DNA from: Hyposmocoma kahamanoa
Lineage: Eukaryota > Arthropoda > Insecta > Lepidoptera > Cosmopterigidae
DNA length: 64,000 bases
NCBI RefSeq assembly: GCF_003589595.1
Contig: NW_020653852.1
Location: 6,294,945-6,358,944, forward strand
Reading direction: 5' to 3'
A program made the position numbers and the translations under genes. The notes beneath the pieces were generated by a model. The model was not told where the DNA came from. It searched no databases and saw nothing but the letters and a program-made list of their open reading frames with translations. This document shows positions 22,033 to 32,649 of this stretch, piece after piece. Positions within the stretch are counted from its first letter, which is position 1. Each line of letters starts with the position of its first letter.

Positions 22033-23574
22033 ATTTCCAATATGCAGAATGTTTTAAATAATTAAAACAATCGATCCGAAGCTGAAACTTTAGTAGAAAG
22101 AAATTTACTAAATTAGTACTCAATGGCTTATACAGTTCAATGCTTTAAAAGTTCACGGTATGATTGCTAACTGTACATTTTGTTGTCCTCTTTCTTCAAT
22201 GTCATCATTATTCGTCTATAAATCCAAAATATATCCACTTTTACAACAAAAATGAGTGTGTCCCGAAATAGTAAAGGAAAATACTATGTTGTTATTCAGT
22301 CATACAAAAATAAATAGCAAAATTTTAAAGAAAACACGTTAGTTTTTAATACTACGAAGAACGGAAAGTGTAATCGTATTATTTCATTAATTATTTTACC
22401 TTTTTCATAGTTATGTTTTTTACTCTACATACAAAATTAATATTGCCGCGCCTTACCTCAAGTGTTTGTCACTTCATAAAATACGAAATGTCACGATAAT
22501 GATGTGCTTTTGTATTACAGACTTGTTATGCAAAACGAATAAAAAAACGAACTGATATGTATATATACCCAAATAAGAACTGGTAACTACTTAACAAGTA
22601 TCAAGGTATCAATATCGCTAAAGTGTCAATTATTGACGTATATTTAATTTCATTTACACCTTCCGTCAATAAATAAAGTGATTAGTGGATATTTGACACT
22701 GAAGAAAGAAAGTTGTGTGTACGGTGTTGGATTTATTAATCAAAAACGGAAAATATTGCTATCACTATTGTATCCCAATAATTACAGGTATTATTTAAAA
22801 GGTAAGGTGGTCTAGTGCAATTTTGTAATATAATAACAATAAACAACACTCAAGTGGCTCGAAGTAGAATAACCGGAGTAGTCTAAATAAATACGTTTAC
22901 CACATTTACCATAAGTAACTTACACTTACTACTTACCTGTAACTTCACACAAGCTGGCCTAGTGCTTGATCGTTAAAATGAAATTATAATAAAGGGTAAC
23001 TATAATTAATTATTTATTCATTCAATAATTATTTAATAATAAGAATGCATCACTAATGTAATGAGAGTGCAAATATGAGTGTATTACATGATAGACAAAT
23101 ATATTTTGTCGTGGACAATCGATGTTTATTAGGTTGATGTATGCACCTGACCAGGGTACATGTTAGGTGTCGAAACAATTTTGAATGTACGTCATAATTT
23201 ACCACAATAAATGCCATGTACATATATTTGGCCATTATAGAAATAACAAAGTTATTTTGCAGTTATGTATAGCAAGCAATATATGCAATAATACTGATAG
23301 CGATGTGCATTATATTGCAAGGCGCATTAAATTGCGAAGCACATTAAACTAATATAAAAAATGCATCATTTTGATACATCATGCAAAATCATGGTTTAAC
23401 ATGTATACATTATTTTATTACTTACTAATTTACTTTATTTTGCAAGTACCTTCTTTTAAATTACTTTATATTGAGGGACAAATACAGCAAACTACTTCTA
23501 AATACTATTATTTACAGATTCAGGCATTACTTTCAGAAAATCCAAATGAATAAAAATAAAGTAAATTAGGAAAT
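22033..23574. other. Unassigned AT-rich DNA
   Basis: The longest quiet stretch. No frame, tRNA or repeat was recognised. Confidence 0.5.
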
Positions 23575-23902
23575 TAAACTATTTTTCCGGATTTAAATCG
23601 CGTATATTTGTTTTTTCAAACAAACCGACGTTTTGGGCCCTTTACAGTCATGGTCACGGTTGACTGAGGTGGTACAGTCTTCAACCAGTTATGTCTAATA
23701 TTAATGCAAACCACCCTATTTTTTCACTATAGTTACAAAAGTTATTAATTATATACCTTATTTTTAATTTTACAAAGAAAACATTCCAATTTACGCTACA
23801 TTAAGTTTTACAAATTATTTTATTGAATGAATTTTTATTAAGTTTAATTTATTATTAATTATTAATAGAAATTAGAATAAACTAAAACATATTAATTAGT
23901 AC
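23575..23902 (+). repeat. FB4 copy, left arm plus internal region
   Basis: It begins with AAACTATTTTTCCGGATTTA and TTTTTTCAAACAAACCGACG. It continues through the internal segment (CTTCAACCAGTTATG, CACTATAGTTACAAAAG) to about 23902. No second arm is present. Confidence 0.65.
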
Positions 23903-24105
23903 TGCAGTCTTATGTCTGTTTGGGATTTTTCATTAGAGGAAATACTGGATCCCAAACTGGTGGTACGGAGAAACCATCTTCCCTGTTGAAATTAGTATGT
24001 TTTTTTAATTTCAATGGCCTCTCGCAGCATCTTGGGTAGATAACGGACTTCTTTTGCAAGAACCTGGAGTTTGTCAAACTTCATTGAATGTGTAGTTACA
24101 TAATT
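23903..24105 (-). pseudogene. Penelope-like retroelement C-terminal fragment
   Basis: On the minus strand the frame reads THSMKFDKLQVLAKEVRYLP, then KMLREAIEIKK and, after a one-base slip in a T/A run near 24000, KHTNFNREDGFSVPPVWDPV followed by a stop. The combination REAIEIKKH-NFNREDG is one I associate with the C-terminal end of Penelope-like elements downstream of the GIY-YIG nuclease. The reverse transcriptase itself is absent. It abuts an FB4 copy on the left and the hAT remnant on the right. The retroelement call is firm; the family name is tentative. Confidence 0.5.
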
Positions 24106-24144
24106 ATGTAAAAAACCACGCGCTTTAATATATAAGTCACATAA

Positions 24145-24742
24145 TTGAAATTACGATTTTGTGCTTATGCAATTGGAATAATGTCGATTCTAACATTTGA
24201 TATCGACAAGAAGAAGCGAATATCAAATGTTTTAAACAGCTTTAATAGCAATGAGGCTCTTTCCATAAGAAACGCAAAAAATATTATAGATAACGGTGAT
24301 ATTCTACCATTGTTAAATTATATTGATAAATATTATTCAATTATTCAAATAGCCCTAACTGAATTACAAAAATCTGATTTATCAATGTTCGAGTTCTTAC
24401 ATGTTCTTAACGATATCAGAGCAGTAATGAATTGTACCATTGACGAAGAAAAAAAAAATAAAAGAGTGTTATACCGAAACCCCGATTATGATGTGGTTAG
24501 AGAGACAAGTGGGAAAATTGTGAAGGGCATTGACATAAATAACGAAAGTTGTACAAATATGCTTCTCCTATATCTGTGGATGTTGAAAGATCCTTCTCAT
24601 CTTATAAATGGATATTGAGTGTCAAACGAAATAGTTCGATACCGGAAAATATTGAAAAAATACATAATGTACAATTAGCAGCTCATCGACTTATACATTT
24701 TGGTTTGATTAACTCCTCCAGTGCAACGGAACAAAATGACTA
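24145..24742 (+). pseudogene. hAT-type transposase/CGGBP1-like remnant, frameshifted
   Basis: A 157-codon frame (24145-24618) is followed, in another frame from about 24549, by KYASPISVDVERSFSSYKWI and then IPENIEKIHNVQ. The SVDVERSFS-Y-IL-R-NIE pattern is the C-terminal dimerisation motif of hAT transposases and of hAT-derived CGGBP1-like insect proteins. The upstream part (DIDKKKRISNVLNSF..., with FLHVLNDIRAVM) fits the helical region that normally precedes it. A shift of frame near 24550-24560 breaks the gene. No N-terminal zinc finger is visible. It is a dead copy or an old fragment; terminal repeats were not found. Confidence 0.6.
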
Positions 24743-25941
24743 ATGTGCTACCATCTGTACGTATTAGAGACTTAAAGCGAGCTGGCAACGTTCAGTCGTG
24801 CATCTCACTCGACCTTATACTAAAAGCAGTGAAAGATAGCTCATTTTCCCGTTCGCACCGCTCCTACTGAATAAAAGACAGATGAACTATCAACGCTAAG
24901 CTCATCCAGGCCTATACCCAGCAGGGTTGAAATCAGGATGATGATTTACTATGAACACATACATTTAATAGTTTGAATTAAAAAGACCGATGAACTATTA
25001 AGACCGTGCAGGACGAACGTCATGTCAGTCAGTATCGGAAATACATTCCTTATAGTTCGGGAATGAAATGTGTTTATTTTTAAAAAAAAAGGTGAGTAAT
25101 AATGGTTACTGTAAAAGTTGCACTTTAGTTTCAGGAATATGCCTCCTGTGCCTAAGAAAAGATGCAAATTGCCAACGCAAGTGTGAATTAATAAGTTATT
25201 GATTTTCTAGGTTTATATATATTTCTCGTAATTGACTGTTACAGTCGCATTAGGATATCCATAATTATTCCAGGAAATCGTAAAGGTTCTACATTTTCCC
25301 AAACTTGGCACCCAGTCAATATGCCATTAATATATCGAACATTATTAATTTAAATCTTTCCAGGATTTCCTTTCCTTTTCCGGAATTTCGCATTAGACTT
25401 ACAATTCAATTCATATTTCCCACAACCGTTTAAACGTTTTAAAATAAGTTCATGCCAAAACTTCGTCTGGAAGAACGATCTTCTGTATTAATTACCTTAT
25501 GATGTATAATAGCACCCCATATGCAATTATATAAGCAAAAGAAGAAATGTACACGAGGAAAATGACAAGACAAGTCCAGAATCAAGAAGGACAAAAGAAA
25601 ATAGAGGGGCAATTGCAGATTCGTAATGAAGAGATAGGTCAAGGTGATAAAAACGGACACAATGAAGAACAATGTAAAATACTTTAGGCTTTGTTTATTT
25701 AGTAGATTGTGACAGTTAGTAATGACTATAAAAGTAAAGTAAAAGTACACATTGTTAAAATCTGTATTAATTTTATTGGAAGGGAGAGATGTAGTGTATG
25801 CACATAATTGTGCCATAGACAGACAATATAAGTTACACTGCGGCCCGCCGTTCCGGCACTACGGCACTAGACAGTGGGTGTGAGCGTACGTATCGCACGT
25901 GTACGTGAAGTAAACACGTGTTGTTTCATTGAGCTATCCCT
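24743..25941. other. Unassigned AT-rich DNA
   Basis: A 125-codon minus-strand frame (25439-25816) is hydrophobic and AT-driven and shows no domain. I treat it as chance. Confidence 0.45.
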
Positions 25942-26353
25942 ATACTAAGTAGCATAAACGCCACAGAGACGAAGCTGCAGAGCTTTGCACACCGCCGTAA
26001 CGTTGCCTGCTTATCGGTGTTTTACAGGATGTATCACGGAGAGTGTGCGATGGAATTTCACGATTTAATTCCGCTTTACCCAAGCCTATGCCTAGTCCTC
26101 CGGTGATGGAAAGTGTTCCACCCCTATGTTGTGAATATTCCAAAGATTCACACGAAGCCTTACGCTTCCACATTTATATGGCGAACGGCTATGGAGTGGA
26201 ATTCCCTGCCTGCAGACTTGTTCCCTGAACGTTATAACTTGGGTCTTTTCAAGACGTGAGTGAATAGGCATTATTTAGGTGTGCATGCTCCATCGTCGAT
26301 CTCATCGTCACTTTCCATCAGGTGTGATGGAGGTCAAATGCGCACTTATATTT
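25942..26353 (+). pseudogene. Non-LTR retrotransposon C-terminus with A-tail
   Basis: SFAHRRNVACLSVFYRMYHG, then ECAMEFHDLIPLYP, then AMEWNSLPADLFPERYNLGL is the C-terminal end of a CR1/L2-like reverse transcriptase. Internal stops occur. The 3' UTR (CATCGTCACTTTCCATCAGG, CACTTATATTTTATAAAAAA) ends in an A-tail at about 26353. Confidence 0.8.
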
Positions 26354-26430
26354 TATAAAAAAAATGGATTAGCATCCCTAAACCTCCCCTTTAAACATTT
26401 TGCCTCTAACTGCGTTGCTCCGATACAGTT

Positions 26431-26928
26431 TGTGACGGTGTGACCTCCTTAAACCGTCATCTCAGCTCTTTGTATCGCCTCTCTTCGCTTGTATACTATA
26501 ATTTTTTATTTTACATGTATTTAAATTTGAATTGTTCCATCTTCCTTCACTTTCTCATTTTGTTTTCATACCACAGTCCCTCCCAGCTCGACTGCTACAA
26601 CAGTCGGAGCTGTTCCAAATTCCATCGCGAATAATCACTAATTCTGGTTCATTACTACGTTTGTAATCATTTAATAAGCTAAATCATGTGTAATAATTTA
26701 TAAGCCTACAGTCTTGGTGTGCCTAAATTCAGTTACTCGGCCCATTTAGGGGTAAGTGCCTTAATAATAAAGTGTAGGTAGTGTTTTATACTGTTGTACC
26801 TGTTTTTTTACATTTACCTTTTTATTGTTACAGCCCTTTCTTTAAACTTTACTTCTTTAATAAATTTTGTGGACCAGAAGTTTCCCGGTTCCTTGCCGTG
26901 AACCTGTTCAGGGCTAGTTAGGGTTACA
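26431..26928 (+). repeat. R6 repeat, copy 2
   Basis: About 85% similar to copy 1 from TGTGACGGTGTGACCTCC to AGGGTTACA. The GTAAGT (26752) and ATTGTTACAG (ending 26833) are retained. Confidence 0.65.
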
Positions 26929-27227
26929 ACCCTTTCAAGTTCATGCAACATTTCCTTGTGCCTTAATACCTATATTAGGAAAGGTTATGCGACCACTCAC
27001 AACCCAGTCAAGACGGCAATATACTATTCAAAGTCAATGTAGTCCTAAAATGACAGAGGCATCGACACGATAAAAAGGAGATAATAATGGAAACGAACAT
27101 TTGAAAACCAGAGTTATGATCGTCGCTTTGGTGCTCCCGTAAACTTCCTGTGACTTTCCATGAATTCCCTGAGATAAGGTAATTGGTGTGATTCTCAAGT
27201 CAAATTATCATTTATTTGATAGCAGTT

Positions 27228-27523
27228 GAGCTCCTTGAGAAAGAGTTCGTCCAGGGAAATACTGCCACCTTTCCTATTTCTGCAACCAAGCAGTGATGTG
27301 AGCATTAAGTACTGAGTTCAGGTTTTGAAGGGTATATATGCTGGTAACGGCACATGGGACTTCTCAACTTATGTCGCAGTGTGACGGGCGCAGTGACAGT
27401 GCCCCTCAGATCTTTGCGACTGAAAGTTCTTAATAGCAGTGCAGCTGCTATTGACAGGCATGTCGCTTATCACTAATATAGGAGTACGACTTGTTCGTCC
27501 CGTCACTTGATCCCATAAAAAAA
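27228..27523 (+). repeat. LepR1 retroposon (+), full length
   Basis: It begins TAGCAGTTGAGCTCCTTGAG and ends GTCACTTGATCCCATAAAAA with a ten-A tail. Confidence 0.85.
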
Positions 27524-27609
27524 AAATTAAAAAGTAGTGACCATGCTTTAATCTTTACATTTGAACTTTTTTTTTCGCCGTTAAACTATTGATTACTCCT
27601 TTCTTCCAG

Positions 27610-27659
27610 ATTACTTTAGCGACTGAAATTCATAACAAAAATTTCGCAGATGGAACAAG
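27610..27659 (+). other. Candidate internal exon (50 bp)
   Basis: TCCTTTCTTCCAG precedes and AAG|GTAACA follows. Only one of three frames is open (ITLATEIHNKNFADGTR). It could be part of the same gene as 34663 only as an upstream leader exon. It may be chance. Confidence 0.2.
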
Positions 27660-28149
27660 GTAACATAAAAATTTTATATATATTTAATCGTAAACAACAT
27701 CAGAGTTTACCTCCGTTTACAGCTGCGAAGTGGCAATTTGTTTATTTCCTATCTTAGTTTCCCGAGGAAACGTTATCGCGCTTCGGAATGGAAGCTGTAC
27801 GTATTGAAAATGTGCGCTCTACAAATGGCAGGGCCTTCCACGAAGCAAGATGAAAGACAGACTTATATTTAGACATTGAAATGTAATATATATTGACATT
27901 GCAGTGTATCATTCTTTTGATGTTTTAAAATTTGACCATTATTTGTCGGCTACTTTTAGGAATGTAGAGCGCCAGTACCGAAGCGCAATAGGTATTTTGT
28001 AACTTATTTCGGCAAGGTTTTATCCTGATTATGTACAATGTACTATACATACACACTTCTTCAATACCGATAGACCTGCTTGTGAAAGACTTTATCCACG
28101 GTAGCCACCATACCTACTTCTACTGCCAAAAAAAAGTGACCATAACTGT

Positions 28150-28206
28150 GTTTCGATTATGAAGGGTATAAAGGTGCTGGTCAAACAAGAGGCACATGGG
28201 ACTTGT
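28150..28206 (+). repeat. LepR1 internal fragment
   Basis: Only GAAGGGTATAAAGGTGCTGG and AGGCACATGGGACTTG remain. Confidence 0.5.
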
Positions 28207-28271
28207 GTGTGTGGGAATTAATAGATTCAGGCGTTACTTTACGGAAATTCGTATTAGTAATAACCTCGAGT

Positions 28272-28520
28272 ACTAAAAAAACCGACCTCAGAATGGAATT
28301 TGTGGAATTACATATTTTATATTTGCCAAGTTTTATTGAAATCGGTTACCGGAAAGCGCGCGAAACTGGATTCATGCCCTAGTTTAACACCCTTAAAGAT
28401 GGAATATTTTCTATAAATAAATGGGACCAATACCTGTATATGTAGTACCTCCTTTCGATAAGAAATCATCAAAATCGGTTCACAAATACCGGCAATAACA
28501 AATTCAATTCAGTTGAATTC
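28272..28520 (-). repeat. R3 repeat (-)
   Basis: AAGTTTTATTGAAATCGGTT, ACCGGAAAGCGCGCGAAAC and a CTCCTTTCGATAAG segment match the 20.9 kb copy. Confidence 0.6.
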
Positions 28521-28893
28521 AGTTAAAAATGGCAATAAATTACGAACGAACTATCGTTAATCGACACTCGGCTGAAGAAATTTTCTTTTCACCTTCATTA
28601 GGTTCGCGGAATCAAAACAAGTTACTTCCATTTTCGTCAGTTACAACTGATAGAGTTTAGCCATGAAGTGCATAACGGTTGAAATAACCCCCTCAAGATT
28701 TATTTTTGTGATAAAAAGTAGCCTAGTACTTCTCCTACGACAACGGTTGACTCAATCGTCGGGGTAATAAGTAGGTTGAAGATATGTTTGTCCTTTTGGA
28801 CTATAAAATTACTAACTTCTGAAAATCGTTCGTCACTTAATCTGGTCAGGCCCCTGTTCGATACTTGTTTCTTTAGAAGACAGATAAAATATG

Positions 28894-29222
28894 AACCTAA
28901 ATCGCGTATATTTGTTTTTTCAAACAAACCAACGTTTCGAGCCCTTTACAGGCCCCATGTTCACGGTTGACAGAGGTGATAAAGTCATCAACCAGTTATT
29001 TCTAATATTAATGCAAAACACCCTAGGTTTTCACTATAGTTACAAAAGTTATTAATTAAATACCTGATTTTTAATTTTACAAAGAACATTCCAATTTACG
29101 TCACATTATGTTTTAAAAATTCGTAGCGTAAATTTGTTTGAAAAAACAGATACAGGCGATTGAAATCCGGAAAAATAGTTTCATTTCCTATGCGTAACAA
29201 TCGCGAAAACCTAAGAACTTGG
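28894..29222. mobile_element. FB4 foldback element, longer form with internal region
   Basis: The left arm is truncated (starts at AATCGCGTATATTTG) and the right arm is long, ending CGCGAAAACCTAAGAACT. Between them is a unique region shared with the 23.6 and 36.7 kb copies (CACTATAGTTACAAAAG). The 9-mer TAAAATATG occurs at 28885-28893 and 29223-29231 and is probably the target duplication. Confidence 0.65.
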
Positions 29223-29394
29223 TAAAATATGTAGCTTCCAGTTCACTTATTTTCTTTCCAGGTACAGAGACAAAACTCCAAAGCGTGAACAAATTTTAAA
29301 TGTATGCGATAACATTCTTTATGTCAAAAACAAATTTGTGAACATGTCATGCGGCTTTATAATTAATCATGGCTTAGAGTAACCATCGAGTCTC

Positions 29395-29655
29395 GATTAG
29401 TCTTCAAGACGCTTTGGTTTTTACTAATGTGCCAGAAACAACCACACCAAGTATCTGGTCTCAAACTGGGGAATTCCCTAGACTATGAGTAACGAGAGCA
29501 ACGGAATTCACTTCGGGGCACTAACTAGAACACTCAGAACCAATTTAGAAAAGTTAATCTCCAAAATTTGTCCTTGAACCGTGAATCGAACCCGGAACCT
29601 CCTCGTCTATCGTCCACAATGCAAACCGTCAGACCACCGAAGTCGACAAATTATT
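29395..29655 (-). repeat. SINE-5, tRNA-derived (-)
   Basis: The minus strand has CGGTGGTCTGACGGTTTGCA (A-box region) and GGTTCCGGGTTCGATTCACGG (B box). A body follows with GGTTCTGAGTGTTCTAGTTAG. It is the only copy in the window, so its far end is approximate. Confidence 0.55.
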
Positions 29656-29689
29656 GCCATATTTAGGTTAGATAGATGTCATCCCTAGT

Positions 29690-29786
29690 AGCAGTAGAGT
29701 TCCTTGTGTAAGAGTTTGTCCAGGGTAGTACTGCCCCCTTATCTAGTTCGGCCGCCAAGTAATATCAGCATTAATCGCACCCCTCA
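29690..29786 (+). repeat. LepR1 5' fragment
   Basis: It carries TAGCAGTAGAGTTCCTTGTG, GTTTGTCCAGGGTAGTACTG and CGGCCGCCAAGTAAT and then ends. The 3' half is absent, which is unusual for a 5'-truncating retroposon and suggests a later deletion. Confidence 0.6.
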
Positions 29787-29855
29787 TGAAAGAATGGCAT
29801 AAGTGGAGTTACGACAAAAATGTTTATTGCTCCATTAGATACAGAAAAATATAAC

Positions 29856-29924
29856 CCACATCCTCTCCAATTCTTGTAACTCTATCGATTGTAGCTGTAG
29901 TTACAAGAATTGGAAAGAATGTGG
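29856..29924. repeat. Hairpin, 26-bp arms, 17-nt loop
   Basis: Arms 29856-29881 and 29899-29924 pair at 24 of 26 positions (TCCAATTCTTGTAACT and inverse). Confidence 0.8.
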
Positions 29925-30224
29925 CTTAGCTAGCAGGAAAGACCGTAGTGACCCAATGTGCAAAAAACACAAATTGTTTCCACACAAAATATTTCCTCAA
30001 AACTTTTTTCGTTATCGATGGCAATTCAATGAATTCATAATATTAGTAACATAAAAATCATTGGAATACGTCAAGGTTAAGTGGTATAATGGTATTTTAT
30101 GCAATGAGAGTTCTTATAGTCGAGCAAGTAATAGGTACAACATTTTAAGAACTAATTATGTAATTATAGCATACGACACTTTTTCTACGTGTAAATAAAA
30201 TAATGAAACACAACCAATATTTAA

Positions 30225-30332
30225 TGTACACACGTCAGCACATTAAGCTACACATTGACGTATCTTGTTCCGTTGCACTGGAGGTGATTTTCGAACAAAA
30301 ATGTTTAGTCCGATGAGCCGTTATCCGTACAT
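30225..30332 (+). repeat. R11 5' fragment (+)
   Basis: CAGCACATTAAGCTACACAT and GATTTTCGAACAAAAATGTT match the start of the 43 kb copy, then stop. Confidence 0.6.
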
Positions 30333-30503
30333 ATTGTTTGACCAATCAAGATAGAGCGTTTGAGTAGCTTAATTGATGTTATAAAAATAAAATACGACGT
30401 TCTTTTTTTGAAATTTATTTTAGTTTTTCAGTTCAGTAGCGAGTCCCATAGACAACAAAATTTTGATTGAGAACTAAAAAGAGCGCCTTTGTGATATGGT
30501 TTA

Positions 30504-30787
30504 GAGCCTATGCACGCGGCATATTTTATACGTGTCGACGACGCGAGTATGTATCGCGGGTTTTGATTAGAGATAGTTTTAATTTTAGTTTTGTTTGTAA
30601 AAAAATTAAGTGAATGTAACTTATTTTTTTAAATGAAGCAACTACATGAAATTCTATATAGCCTTCTTGCTTGCAACGCGATGTTTGCGCGCGTTTAAAT
30701 CGATTCACTACTGCGCGTCTCCGGCGTGTGTACGCGCAGTTGACGCGCGTTTACGGCGCGTATAAAATACGCTGTGTGCAACGACTC
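30504..30787. mobile_element. GC-rich Harbinger-like MITE
   Basis: TTA on both sides (30501-30503 and 30788-30790). Left end GAGCCTATGCACGCGGCATA and TTTTATACG face the right end CGTATAAAATACGCTGTGTG, ACGACTC. Confidence 0.7.
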
Positions 30788-31326
30788 TTATGAAATTATA
30801 ATTGACAGATTAATACATTTCCGCTTTTTGTACAGCGAAGGGTGGCTTCACAATTATTTCGGTAAAATTGAAATAATTTTTCTTTAAGAGTTTCACGCAC
30901 CTTTTTATTCTCTCGTTTCGTAATTAACAGCCTCAAAGGTTTCAATCAGTCTGTATGTCGGCTATTTTTAGGCTCTCAGATATAACCCCCATCTATTCCC
31001 GAAGTTACCCTTTCGAGAACGACCTTTTTCTGTTTGCGAAGTACTCACAGCTACAATACGAGTGACTGTATAAAGTATGTATGGTCTCGTAGTAATATCT
31101 ACGCATAACGAGCTTAAATCGTTTTTATGTAGCCCAGTAAAAAATGTGTTCTAGATTGAAATTCTCGATATAATTAAGTATTTATGTAGTAATTTTATAT
31201 TGTTATTTTATAAATTCAAAATATTTATTTGAAGATAATATCATGAATGTAATTCCAATACTAATGTTGGACGTAATATTAGCTAAGGATTTTATAATTC
31301 GTGTAATAAAATTTGTATTGAATAAT

Positions 31327-31347
31327 TTTTTTTTTTTTTTTTTTTTC
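31327..31347 (+). repeat. Poly-T tract
   Basis: About 20 consecutive T bases. Confidence 0.95.
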
Positions 31348-31440
31348 AATTCAATATAAAGTTAATTACAGTTAAAAGCGACATTTGTAGCCAAGCCTGG
31401 TAGCTGTAAAGTTACCTAACTGGGTGACGAAATACTTTCA

Positions 31441-31548
31441 TATATTTATCATAGATGGCGCTACGGCTAAAATGTCGTTGAAAACCAAATACAAAAATCC
31501 GGAAAACATGGAAAAATTCGTGAGGTCCGCGCTGGTTCGATTCGTATA
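31441..31548 (+). repeat. SINE-1 5' leader fragment (+)
   Basis: TAGATGGCGCTACGGCTAAA and AAATTCGTGAGGTCCGCGCT match the leader up to the tRNA head and then stop. Confidence 0.55.
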
Positions 31549-31649
31549 ATTCTTATATTCCTTATACTCGTTTACTTGTGTAGTTCGTATACATTAAAAC
31601 GCAGCACAGCACAATTATATTATTTGTCACCGTGTATTTTTTATTTATA

Positions 31650-31955
31650 AAAGCCGTGGTAGCCTAATGATTTGACCTACCGCCTCTCAAGCAGAAGCCG
31701 TGGGTTCATATCCGGGCGCACACCTGAGTTTCGCGGAATTTATGTGCAAAATTTACCATGAGCTTTTCGATGTAGGAGAACATCATGATGAAACCTGTAT
31801 GTCGACGAAGGTTCACAATACTCGGAAAACGTGTAAAGTCCCCAACCCGCATTGGGCCAGCGTGGCGGACTATGACCTAAACCCTCGCCTGAGAAGAGAA
31901 CCGTGCCCAGCACGCATCATACCATTTATAAGCGTTGCTTATAAATGGGATGATG
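31650..31955 (+). repeat. SINE-3, tRNA-derived (+), uninterrupted
   Basis: The tRNA-like head is GCCGTGGTAGCCTAATGATT (A box) with GTGGGTTCATATCCGGGCG (B box). The body has CATGAGCTTTTCGATGTAGG and CCCGCATTGGGCCAGCGTGG. The 99-codon open frame across it is incidental. Confidence 0.8.
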
Positions 31956-32038
31956 GTGATATATTTTCTGTATCTACTGTAATCTATGTTGAAGAATAAA
32001 TATACATTTTTTTTCACATTTTTTCTGTTATATTGACG

Positions 32039-32108
32039 CTTAGAATAATAACGCATAGAATGATAGTTTCATACTTAGAATAATAACGCATAGAATGATA
32101 GTTTCATA
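32039..32108 (+). repeat. 35-bp tandem duplication at MITE end
   Basis: The unit starting CTTAGAATAATAACGCATAG and ending ATAGTTTCATA occurs twice in a row with no visible difference. Confidence 0.85.
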
Positions 32109-32449
32109 TCAAACGAACTGTCACAAGTGAGGCAAAAATCAAATTCATGTAGGCTAGTTTTAGTAGTAGGTTAATTTTCGGTTTTAGTGAATATTTATAT
32201 AAAAATACAAGTTGAAACGCGTTACTTCCCTGTGGAATGTGATGTTAGTATCTATTTTATGTTTGTCTGACGTATTTTTACTCATTTACCGCACATTTCA
32301 TCATTTTTAGCCAAAATTCTTGATCTGTTCGCAGTGCAAGTTGACCTTGAGCACTGAAGGCCCGCCCGCTCGTGTACGCCCTTTTGGCGCGCTTCAATTT
32401 GCCTCACTTAGCGTGTGCGGACTAGGTTTCTATGCGTTATTATTCTAAG
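32074..32449. mobile_element. TA-flanked MITE with perfect 22-bp inverted repeats
   Basis: TA at 32072-32073 and 32450-32451. CTTAGAATAATAACGCATAG at the left and CTATGCGTTATTATTCTAAG at the right are exact inverses. A 35-bp direct copy of the left end precedes it (32039-32073). Confidence 0.8.
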
Positions 32450-32582
32450 TATGGACGCATCATGAATATTTGTTTCTTTATACTTTACTTACTTTTACTT
32501 TGAGTATTCAACAGTGAAATACTAGTAAAAAGTTATTTGTAAAACAGTTCACCAATCGGATACTGTAATTTACCGGTAACTA

Positions 32583-32647
32583 TTCACTTTCGGTCAAACG
32601 TCACTGGCAACTATAATAGTTGCCAGTGACGTTTGACCGAAAGTGAA
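32583..32647. repeat. Perfect 32-bp inverted repeat with 1-nt centre
   Basis: Arms 32583-32614 and 32616-32647 are exact complements (TTCACTTTCGGTCAAACGTC... and its inverse). The only spacer is one A at 32615. Neighbouring GTAACTA and TAGCTAC-like bases do not extend it cleanly. Confidence 0.9.
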
Positions 32648-32649
32648 CA

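Noticed and set aside
25439..25816. 125-codon minus frame
   Set aside because: AT-driven hydrophobic text, no domain, no splice or conservation cue.
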